Shown here piece by piece: positions 6,466 through 13,821 of a DNA stretch of 36,236 bases; position 1 is the stretch's first letter, and each line of letters begins with the position of its first letter. Both the position numbers and the translations under genes were made by a program. Below the pieces are notes generated by a model. The model searched no databases and had not been told where the DNA came from. It worked only from the letters and a program-made list of their open reading frames with translations. Source of the DNA: a virus; IMG/VR virus record IMGVR_UViG_3300034198_001469, positions 1 through 36,236 of that record. One strand, given 5' to 3'.

Positions 6466-7954
6466 AAACGATGACTTCAATAGTGCCCACTTGTGAGCTA
6501 CCGTCAAAAGATTCTAATGCGATAGCAAATGGGTATAATGTACCTACGCTAACATCATCAATATTGGCTAAAGAAGTACCAACACCGCCATTAGCTGCCA
6601 CTAATTGATCACCTTTAGTAACTGAGCCGGTTACTTTACAAGGCACTCGGCCTTTAAGTGCAATATAAGTGCCACCTTCTAAATCTTTATTCATCATAAA
6701 TGCTGGGTTGGTACTAACTACGCCAATTGCACGTTCGTTCCAACTACATGCTCTAACTTCTGCAGAACCGCCTACAGATACCACTGTACCTGCTTCCAAT
6801 TCAACATCAGTAAGATATTTTTCTGCTAAGTCAGCATAATTAGCTGCCGAAGCTATTCCTGAGAATAAACTTGCTGTTAAGTTACCGCTCGAGTCTCTAG
6901 CGGCAATAGTATTTGCAGTAGCGGTTGTACTAGCTGTTCTATAATATCCGTTTACACTAAGGGCATCAGCTTGTTGTGCGACACCATAATAATAAGTAGC
7001 ATATACATTATTCCATTGTAATCCAGTTGATCCTAAATTACTTGTTAGTGTAACACCCGGTAGTACATCACTACCTACTAGTTGCATAGGATACTTAGTT
7101 ACAGAACTAGCTGTAGTCTGGAATGCTATAGTATTGCTTACTTGGTTAGAAATGGTAGGAACCAATGCGCCCTGATTAAATACTGACAATCTAGCAACCG
7201 GATTACCTACTGTAAATCCAACGTCTGCAAAATTAACTTGATTAGTAAAACTTCCGCTGCCTGATTGTACAAAATTACTAGCACTTAGGCCGCCTAAACG
7301 ATCTGAGTTAGTTGCTGTGCCATAGAATCTATGGCTAGTTGTTGTTTGTCCAGGTGTACCGCTGTTGTTTGTGTAGCAAAGTGTAACACCTTGATGTATA
7401 GTAGTAAATCCAGTAATCGGATTAATTGTATTATCTAAGGTAAAATCGCTGTCTGCACTAATAATAAAGATAACATTACCATTATCAATAGCTTCAATTA
7501 CAGCGTGAGTTGCTTGATTAGTATCAGTTAGACTAACAGATCTCATTTGGGTAGTTGCAGATCCAGCAACTGCCTGTGGTCCAATTAGGGTAAACGTTGT
7601 ACCGTTATAGGCATATAATTGTTGATGTGCGCTATCATACCAGAAATCGCCAGTAGTTAATCCTGTAGGAGCAGTTGTACCGATTTCTGCGCCACCTGTA
7701 GTACGGAATTTATTGCCGTCATAAAATTTTAGTTTACTATTACCGCTATCAAACCAGATTTGACCTGGTAATGGTTTTGGTGGTTGAGTTGAATTAGCAA
7801 AATTTTCTAACAAGTATACGAAATTTTCGTTTTGTACGGCTCCGTATCCTGCATAGTTTTTACCGATCAATTTTAGATCAAGAGTAGCATCAATAGTGCC
7901 GTCAGCAACTACAGTGATCTGCGTTCCGTTATATCTGTTAATGGTGTATGACAT
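6461..7954 (-). CDS. Tail fibre-like protein with shared N-terminal module and peptidase_G2-like C-terminus
   Basis: A 497-residue structural protein. The N-terminus carries LIGKNYAGYG (about 30-38), LLENFA and GQIWFD (64-69), then a second TTGDFWYD...QLYAYNG unit. The same two-part module begins the two upstream fibre genes, suggesting a common attachment point. The middle is a T/S/N/G-rich beta-fibre with a VGNPVARLSVFNQGALVP stretch. The C-terminal ~125 residues (from about 371) start ADLAEKYLTDVELEAGTVV and contain RAIGVVST and ALKGRVPCKVTGSV. This resembles C-terminal domains of phage fibres such as peptidase_G2/IMC, which act as trimerisation chaperones and can cleave themselves; that relation is from memory and tentative. 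It has its own late-type box 25 nt upstream of the ATG. Confidence 0.8.
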   Translation of the reverse strand: MSYTINRYNGTQITVVADGTIDATLDLKLIGKNYAGYGAVQNENFVYLLENFANSTQPPKPLPGQIWFDSGNSKLKFYDGNKFRTTGGAEIGTTAPTGLTTGDFWYDSAHQQLYAYNGTTFTLIGPQAVAGSATTQMRSVSLTDTNQATHAVIEAIDNGNVIFIISADSDFTLDNTINPITGFTTIHQGVTLCYTNNSGTPGQTTTSHRFYGTATNSDRLGGLSASNFVQSGSGSFTNQVNFADVGFTVGNPVARLSVFNQGALVPTISNQVSNTIAFQTTASSVTKYPMQLVGSDVLPGVTLTSNLGSTGLQWNNVYATYYYGVAQQADALSVNGYYRTASTTATANTIAARDSSGNLTASLFSGIASAANYADLAEKYLTDVELEAGTVVSVGGSAEVRACSWNERAIGVVSTNPAFMMNKDLEGGTYIALKGRVPCKVTGSVTKGDQLVAANGGVGTSLANIDDVSVGTLYPFAIALESFDGSSQVGTIEVIVL

Positions 7955-7979
7955 TTCGCCCTTTTCCTTATTTCTAGTG

Positions 7980-7987
7980 TATTTATG
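7980..7987 (-). promoter_or_regulatory. Late-type promoter box CATAAATA
   Basis: Reverse complement reads CATAAATA, 7 of 8 matches to the T4 late consensus. It lies in the 43-bp gap 25 nt before the ATG at 7954; an AGGAAAAGGG purine stretch between them is the likely ribosome binding site. Confidence 0.5.
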
Positions 7988-7997
7988 CTATTTTGGG

Positions 7998-9800
7998 TTA
8001 CAAGTAACTCTGGTAAGTCCAAGTTCCTGTAAGTAGCTGGAATACCCTAATTACCGGTGCTACTGTTCCTGTTCCGCTACCTGGTCCTGTTGCTACAAAT
8101 ATAGTGCCAGCGGTGTTGGCACTAGCACCTATATTTGTAAATGATGGAGATCCCGGAACAACTATTTGATATACGCTGTTAGTAATTAAACTACCTGCAT
8201 TAATTGTCTGTGTTGATCCTAGATCAATACAAAATGCCCTAACAATCGTGTTGTTTTGATGTTCAGCTACTGGAAATAGCTTGGTAATAAAATTACTTGC
8301 AATTTGAGTGTTGGTAAATCCAGTAGTAGTTAAATTAATAGCATGCGGAGCAGATTGAGTACTAATATCAACGTAAGATTTGTTGGCAGCATCTGTTGAA
8401 TTTGATGGCGTTCCTACATTTATTATTGTAGCATTACTTACACTAACACTTCCTGTACCGTTTGGTGCTAGTACAAGATTACTATTAACTTGTGTTGCAC
8501 TAATAGTGTTAGTAGTAACTGTTAAAGTACCAGCAGTTAAACTAGTTAGATTACCAACACTAGTTAAACCTGGGGCACTCGTAATAATACTTCCTAAACT
8601 AGTCGCTGAAAGTACATCAAAACCATTAATTTTGTATGTTTTTCCGCTAGCTAGATTTAAATTTTCTGAACTAGTCCATGCAGGAGTAGCATTAACATAG
8701 GTAAATGTCTTAGTAGTTCCGCCTGGAATTTCAATTCCTGCACCATCTGCTGTACTGTCTGTAGGGCTAGCAGTAGATCCTATTGTAACTAGTTTATCAG
8801 ATATTACAAGATTTGTTGTACTAATTGTTGTCGTTGCCCCTAAAACAGTTAAGTTACCTTGAATGGATACATTTCCCGCTACATCAAGCATAGCTGAGGG
8901 AGTATTAGTAAAAATACCAACCCGTTGGGATGTTGCATTAACAAATACTGCCGGCGAAAGAGTACTTCCTACCAGTGTGCTAATCTGTATATTTTGATTA
9001 CTAGCATTAGACTTGATATTAAACAAACTTGCAGTAACATCAAATTGTGTACTAGCACTTGTGCCTAACACCAAAGGTGACGCACTTTGAATTGACAGTG
9101 TTCCTGAAGATATACTAGAACTTCCTGTTGTTGCTACAAAGTTTGAAGGAGTTTTACTAGAACCATCTGCGGCCACTAATGCATAAGATTTGGTAACCGG
9201 AACATTAAATTGTAATCCAGTAGTTGTAGATGCGTTGAACCCTACACCAATACTTCCTGAAAACCCTGCTATAGCACTTGCAGGTGTAAATGCATCCTTA
9301 CTAAAGATGCCCATAAGTGTCTGCGAAACATATAATAGTGCAATCGTACGTGAAATCTTGTTTGTATCTAATATAGTTTGTACTTGAAAGCCAGTTAGGC
9401 CCTGTGTACTTGTGTATATAGGACCTGCTAAAAGTGTTTGTATACCATCATTGAAATAAAGTTGTTCGTTCTTACTATCAATCCATATATCACCTGTAGT
9501 AATGCCGCTAGGAATTGAATTTGAAACAACTGTACCGCCACTGACCTTAAAACTAGACCCGTCATATACTTTAAGTCTATTTTGTGTAGTGTCGAACCAT
9601 AACTGACCTATGATAGGATGGCTAGGCTGACTGCTGTTAGCAAAATTTTCTAATAGGTGAACAAAGTTATCATTAACATATACACCGTAACTACTGGCAT
9701 TTTTTCCAATTAGTACTAGATCTGTAGAAGTTTGATCAATTGATCCATCTACAATGCTGGTTAATGTTGTTCCGTTAGTACGATTAATAGTATAGCTCAT
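7998..9800 (-). CDS. Tail fibre-like structural protein (600 aa)
   Basis: The N-terminal module matches the neighbours: VLIGKNASSYGVYVNDNF, HLLENFA, GQLWFD (65-70), then TTGDIWIDSKNEQLYFNDG. A long beta-fibre follows, including the phage-typical block NTPSAMLDVAGNVSIQGNLT, with VLGATTTIST and VISDKLVTIGS. This is the repeat style of self-trimerising fibres. The C-terminal ~120 residues contain TTGFTNTQIASNFITKLFPV and IVRAFCIDLGS. The start overlaps the stop of the upstream collar gene by one base (TAATG), so translation is coupled. No enzymatic motif is visible. It probably forms a shaft or receptor-contact part of the tail-fibre assembly; the exact partner is inferred only from gene order and the shared N-terminus. 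Confidence 0.8.
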   Translation of the reverse strand: MSYTINRTNGTTLTSIVDGSIDQTSTDLVLIGKNASSYGVYVNDNFVHLLENFANSSQPSHPIIGQLWFDTTQNRLKVYDGSSFKVSGGTVVSNSIPSGITTGDIWIDSKNEQLYFNDGIQTLLAGPIYTSTQGLTGFQVQTILDTNKISRTIALLYVSQTLMGIFSKDAFTPASAIAGFSGSIGVGFNASTTTGLQFNVPVTKSYALVAADGSSKTPSNFVATTGSSSISSGTLSIQSASPLVLGTSASTQFDVTASLFNIKSNASNQNIQISTLVGSTLSPAVFVNATSQRVGIFTNTPSAMLDVAGNVSIQGNLTVLGATTTISTTNLVISDKLVTIGSTASPTDSTADGAGIEIPGGTTKTFTYVNATPAWTSSENLNLASGKTYKINGFDVLSATSLGSIITSAPGLTSVGNLTSLTAGTLTVTTNTISATQVNSNLVLAPNGTGSVSVSNATIINVGTPSNSTDAANKSYVDISTQSAPHAINLTTTGFTNTQIASNFITKLFPVAEHQNNTIVRAFCIDLGSTQTINAGSLITNSVYQIVVPGSPSFTNIGASANTAGTIFVATGPGSGTGTVAPVIRVFQLLTGTWTYQSYL

Positions 9801-11923
9801 TATATAACACCAGTATAGATTATGTAGTTTATAGTTGCATATGGATTCATAACATTAAGAGCTTGACTAGTTTGACTAGCAATAACACTACCGCTGTTAG
9901 GTAATCCTGAACCAGTGCTTGAACTTGGTAATCCAAGCCCTGGGATTGCGTTTGCATCTGCGGCAGCACCTGATAAGCCGGCGGCGTAGTATTGTGCCGC
10001 GCCGCTACTTAGATTATGTTTATGATCTGGAAGATTTGATGTACTTAGTGTTACCGCTTGACTGCCTGATCCTGATCCTATGGTTGTTGCCGTTACATCA
10101 GTTACTCGACTAGCACTGCCACCTCCCGCACTTACTAGTGTACCTGACCCATCTTTGTATGGAACAGATAAACTGTTATTCATATTATCTTTACCAAGAG
10201 CAAATCTGCCGCGCAAGTCTGGAAGTGCAAAGGTTGCGGCACCTTGTAGCAGTGATTGAGCTTTGTATGTGTACCCTATAATGGAGTATAATGTGGCGTA
10301 GTTTGATATTAGTACTTCGCTGCCATCACAAAATAAGTAGCCGGATGGGGCGGTTGCACCTGCATAAGGTAAAATAGTTCCTACTGGAATAAATGGTACA
10401 TGGTTAAGAAATACCGATTTAGCCATGCTTAACAATCCTGATCCTGATCGATAAACTAATAGCTGATCAGTTTGCAAACTATCAATTGCCGCTGTCTTAC
10501 TTGTAATAATACTTTGATTAATGTTGGTAGTAAATGTAGCAGTACCGTTAGTAGTTTGTCCTGTAAAGCTGATAGCATTACTAGTTACATCTCCTGTAAG
10601 GCTAAACACTGTAGGACTAGACAAGCGTGCCGCGGCACCTGTAATATTTCCACTAAGACTGCCTGTAAATGTTCCGTTAAATGCGCCAACGAAACTTTGT
10701 GCATATACGTTTCTAAATTGTCTGCTTGCCGAACCAATATCATATAATTGATTTGCACTATCTGTTCCGGGTAATATAACTGATGCCGCAACTGGATTGC
10801 CGTTAACATCTAGATAATTTAAATAATTTTGTCCGTATGTAGTAACATCATCACCAAAATTACTCTTAAGAGCAACGCTTAGACCGCCGGTTGTTTTAAT
10901 ACTGCCTGTGCCTAATGCTGAACTATCAGTAGTTCCAGTATCTACTAAGCCGGCACTAGTGGTAATTGTACCTTTGACATCTAGTGCCGATGCAGGACTA
11001 GTATTGTTACTGCCAATGCCGACCTTGCCGGTAGCATCAAGATGCAATACTGTATTAGTTACTCCAGCATTGTTTAATTTAAAATCGATTGGACTGCCAC
11101 TAGTTTTATTATAAAGTATTGCTGTCGATCCATCTGTACCTAAGTTAAAACTAAGATTGCTACCTACACTAACACCGCCGTCACTTCTAACACTAAAAGG
11201 TACACTACTAATACTTACAACATCACCCCTTAAGAAGTTTGATGCAGACACTGCGGTGCCGTTTACTAATAGTGCATCAGCTGATGTAGCTGTTCCGTAG
11301 AATCTTGTAGGGTTACTTGTATTAGTACTGTCAACTGAGCTTAAATTAACACCTTCGTTAATTGTAGTAAATCCGGAAATGGTTGATTTTGGTGTAAAGC
11401 TATCTTTACTGATAATCGATATTCTATAGTTGTTTGAATAAAAACTAATTACACTGTGACTAGCATTATTTGTATCTGTAATTGTTTCAACTTGAGGGCC
11501 AGTTAATGTACCAGCACTAAACTGAGGGCCGACTAATAACCAGTTTGACCCTGAAAACAAATATAACTGACTGTTAGTAGTATCTACCCAAAGATCGCCG
11601 GCGGTGCTTGATGCTACTGCGGGAGCCGAACTTGCTTTTTTAACGCTACCTGCGGCATTCCAATTGCCGGATCCATCAAATACTTTCAAAATATTATTTG
11701 AATTATCGTACCATAATTGACCTTGTACAGGATTAGTAGGAGCACTTGGACTAGCAAAATTTTCCAACATATGGAGCATGTTACTAGCTAGTACTGGAGC
11801 ATATCCAGCATAGTTTTTTCCTACAAACGTAATACTTGTTTGTGTGTTGAGACTTTGATCTGCTACAGTAATAGGTACTTTACTAGGATTAGTAGTTTCA
11901 GTATAGGTGACTTGATAGGTCAT
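9800..11923 (-). CDS. Tail fibre / tail collar domain protein (707 aa), gp12-like
   Basis: Probable short-tail-fibre-like adhesin. Residues 1-130 hold the shared attachment module (FVGKNYAGYAP at 33-43, MLENFA, GQLWYD at 68-73, then AGDLWVDTTNSQLYLFSG). The centre is a beta-fibre rich in G/T/S/N with VGIGSN, ASALDVKG and GSLSGNITG elements. From about residue 510 comes a Phage Tail Collar domain: PVGTILPYAGATAPSGYLFC, ALPDLRGRFALGKD, and near residue 630 NLPDHKHN. The HxH resembles the metal-binding histidine pairs of T4 gp12 and gp37. A GGGAG ribosome binding site lies inside the end of the upstream gene and the gap is only 3 bp. The collar call is strong; equivalence to T4 gp12 is only by domain. 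Confidence 0.88.
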   Translation of the reverse strand: MTYQVTYTETTNPSKVPITVADQSLNTQTSITFVGKNYAGYAPVLASNMLHMLENFASPSAPTNPVQGQLWYDNSNNILKVFDGSGNWNAAGSVKKASSAPAVASSTAGDLWVDTTNSQLYLFSGSNWLLVGPQFSAGTLTGPQVETITDTNNASHSVISFYSNNYRISIISKDSFTPKSTISGFTTINEGVNLSSVDSTNTSNPTRFYGTATSADALLVNGTAVSASNFLRGDVVSISSVPFSVRSDGGVSVGSNLSFNLGTDGSTAILYNKTSGSPIDFKLNNAGVTNTVLHLDATGKVGIGSNNTSPASALDVKGTITTSAGLVDTGTTDSSALGTGSIKTTGGLSVALKSNFGDDVTTYGQNYLNYLDVNGNPVAASVILPGTDSANQLYDIGSASRQFRNVYAQSFVGAFNGTFTGSLSGNITGAAARLSSPTVFSLTGDVTSNAISFTGQTTNGTATFTTNINQSIITSKTAAIDSLQTDQLLVYRSGSGLLSMAKSVFLNHVPFIPVGTILPYAGATAPSGYLFCDGSEVLISNYATLYSIIGYTYKAQSLLQGAATFALPDLRGRFALGKDNMNNSLSVPYKDGSGTLVSAGGGSASRVTDVTATTIGSGSGSQAVTLSTSNLPDHKHNLSSGAAQYYAAGLSGAAADANAIPGLGLPSSSTGSGLPNSGSVIASQTSQALNVMNPYATINYIIYTGVI

Positions 11924-11926
11924 TTA

Positions 11927-12538
11927 TTATACTCCCACTAGGCCAGTAAGTGTTTGAATACGTACTGTATAATCAATTTGAATTAGACGATTTAAACTTT
12001 TTTGCACTGGATGAAAAATTACATGTGTTAGTAATAAGCTATTACCAGTCGAACTATAACTTTGCAAACCTAATTCATCAAATACAAATGCACTTGTGTT
12101 AGTTGCCGCAGTATCAAATGCCTGTTGTCCAGCACTGCTACCATCACCATAGTCTAACAAACATGTAACAAATACATCAGTGTAGTTTGTACCGGTAACG
12201 TGACGTGTCTCGATATAGTTGCGTGTAGGATCAGTGTTTGTGCTAGAATTTTGATTAACTACTTTAAAATACTGTTGATTGTATAAACTAGCATTAGTAC
12301 CTGAACTGTTTGGAGTCAAATATGTAATAATTCCTGTAGGATCCACTGAGGTACCGCCATTACCAAATGCCATCTGTTGAATAAATCCTTGGCCGCTATC
12401 TGCTAAACTCTGTGCTAGAGCATTACTCATATTTTCATAATGAATAGCATTACGTTTGTTTACGTAGATTTCTTTAGTTTCAGGATCCCAGATTTTAATG
12501 TGCCCTTCTATATGGACTCCAGTTTGATCTTTATGCAT
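11927..12538 (-). CDS. Conserved virion structural protein (203 aa)
   Basis: A 203-residue beta-rich protein beginning HKDQTGVHIEGHIKIWDPET, with YVNKRNAIHYENMSNALA, QQMAFGNGGT, DPTGIITYLTPN and a C-terminal LIQIDYTVRIQTLTGLVGV. I recall similar short proteins beside tail-fibre genes in marine T4-like phages, but no enzymatic domain is recognised. It is the first gene after the 55-bp gap carrying a GATAAATA late-type box 20 nt before its ATG, with a weak AGAG ribosome binding site. It is followed 3 bp later by the collar-domain fibre gene, so it is likely a connector or adaptor for the fibres, or a tail-tip part. That role is inferred from position. Confidence 0.75.
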   Translation of the reverse strand: MHKDQTGVHIEGHIKIWDPETKEIYVNKRNAIHYENMSNALAQSLADSGQGFIQQMAFGNGGTSVDPTGIITYLTPNSSGTNASLYNQQYFKVVNQNSSTNTDPTRNYIETRHVTGTNYTDVFVTCLLDYGDGSSAGQQAFDTAATNTSAFVFDELGLQSYSSTGNSLLLTHVIFHPVQKSLNRLIQIDYTVRIQTLTGLVGV

Positions 12539-12558
12539 AGTTAACTCTCTTTATCTTA

Positions 12559-12566
12559 TATTTATC
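12559..12566 (-). promoter_or_regulatory. Late-type promoter box GATAAATA
   Basis: Reverse complement reads GATAAATA, 7 of 8 matches to the T4 late consensus, centred in the 55-bp gap and 20 nt before the ATG at 12538. Confidence 0.5.
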
Positions 12567-12593
12567 AATGTTTATTATGTGCTAGTTTAATCG

Positions 12594-13820
12594 CTATCTT
12601 GCACCAGTAGTTCTACGTGGATAAGTTTGCCCCGTAGTAGGCCTAAATCCATAGTTTTGTTTAGGAAATACAGTTCCGGTACGTATTAGTTGATAGATTG
12701 ATGTGCCGACCATCGGGCCTAATCCTGTTACGCAATCCCATCCACTTGTTCCTGCATATCCGCTTGTAATTACAGTATTATTAGTTCCCACAGTTATATC
12801 AAAAAATGCACTAGGATTAGCATAGGCTAAAGTATTCCATTCAGGACTAGATCTTTTTGTACCGGTTAGTTGCATATATCTAGCTAGTATTCCTGCGAGT
12901 ATCGGACTTGAAAGGCTAGTTCCTCCTGCACCTGAAATCGCTCCGTTTTCATAAAACACATAAACATTCATCGGAGCTGAAATATCAGGCACACCTCGAG
13001 TAGATAGTGCGGTAGGACTACCAACAACTCCGCTAGTAATGGGAGTGTAATATAATCCGTTTTGCCAAGTAGGTCGCGAAAATGTAGTACTAATTCCTCC
13101 ACCCCCTCCCCATGTAGTACCAAATGATGCATCTCGATTGTCATCAGATTCAGTCTTACGAGTGTTATCAAGATTTAATTTTAGTTTAGTTCCACCAACT
13201 GACATTACATAAGGACTTGATGCCGGGTAACAAACCTGAAGAGAGGAGCCGGTTGTTGTAAGAGTCGATCCCCAATCTCCAGATGCTGCCAATACAGCAA
13301 TCTTGGCACTGGCAGCCTGCTGAAAATATGATTCTTCGCTTGTATATTCAGTATTTGCCCAACTAATAGTAATAATATGCATGCCGTCTGCTATAGCTCG
13401 AGTCATCATACTAGCATAACTATTACCAATATAAATTGTAATGTTAGCCTTAGGAGCCATGCATGCAGTACAATAAATGTCTACGGTGTTTTCTCCGCTA
13501 GCTCCCGTGTCAGCAGTGTATGATCCAGTTTGTCCATCTAATAATACTTGCCTAATAGTTGGTGCTGTAAGAGTTGAATCTATTAACCCGGCGGCTTGTA
13601 AGTCTGCAAATGAACTATTAAGGTCAGTTTGATAAAAGCCTCCGCCAAAACTAAAAATTCCAATGTTCACACCGTAGCCGGTAGAACTAGGAATGTTATA
13701 AGCAGTAGCGATCTGTGGAGGTGTCAGATAGTTGCTAGTATAAGAGCCAAGACCCGTCGGTGTTCCACTTACGTCAGAAGTTACATCAACTATTTTTAGA
13801 TTGGCAGGAGTATGACTCAT
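12594..13820 (-). CDS. Sedolisin-family (S53) serine-carboxyl peptidase, no prodomain
   Basis: A 408-residue protease with the full sedolisin active site. E110 and D114 sit in GENTVDIY (Glu-x3-Asp), D182 in ASGDWGS is the oxyanion aspartate, and S302 in GGTSLSSP is the nucleophile. The calcium site is recognisable: FFDIT (D341, I342) and GTSGWDCVTGLG (G360, D362), with one extra residue against the usual G-x-GWD. Other family blocks are the YLTPPQIATAYNIP start and VCYPASSPYVMSVGGT. Secreted sedolisins normally carry a prodomain of roughly 180 residues and a signal peptide; this protein has neither and begins almost at the catalytic domain. About 30 C-terminal residues end in PRRTTGAR, beyond the family core. 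It lies in the tail-fibre operon (TAA, one base, ATG after the repeat fibre gene), so a virion-associated or assembly protease is likely. Substrate unknown. Confidence 0.92.
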   Translation of the reverse strand: MSHTPANLKIVDVTSDVSGTPTGLGSYTSNYLTPPQIATAYNIPSSTGYGVNIGIFSFGGGFYQTDLNSSFADLQAAGLIDSTLTAPTIRQVLLDGQTGSYTADTGASGENTVDIYCTACMAPKANITIYIGNSYASMMTRAIADGMHIITISWANTEYTSEESYFQQAASAKIAVLAASGDWGSTLTTTGSSLQVCYPASSPYVMSVGGTKLKLNLDNTRKTESDDNRDASFGTTWGGGGGISTTFSRPTWQNGLYYTPITSGVVGSPTALSTRGVPDISAPMNVYVFYENGAISGAGGTSLSSPILAGILARYMQLTGTKRSSPEWNTLAYANPSAFFDITVGTNNTVITSGYAGTSGWDCVTGLGPMVGTSIYQLIRTGTVFPKQNYGFRPTTGQTYPRRTTGAR

Positions 13821-13821
13821 A

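Noticed and set aside
8380-8700. 106-residue hydrophobic plus-strand frame that looks like a membrane protein
   Set aside because: The hydrophobicity comes from reading T/S/N-rich fibre codons in antisense; the minus-strand fibre frame is the real gene.
10472-10751. Overlapping plus-strand frames with many cysteines or hydrophobic residues
   Set aside because: They are antisense to the collar-domain gene and have no ribosome binding site or family likeness.
12594-13820. Subtilisin (S8) instead of sedolisin
   Set aside because: There is no S8-type catalytic Asp/His pair, while the Glu-x3-Asp, SGDxG and GGTS elements fit S53.
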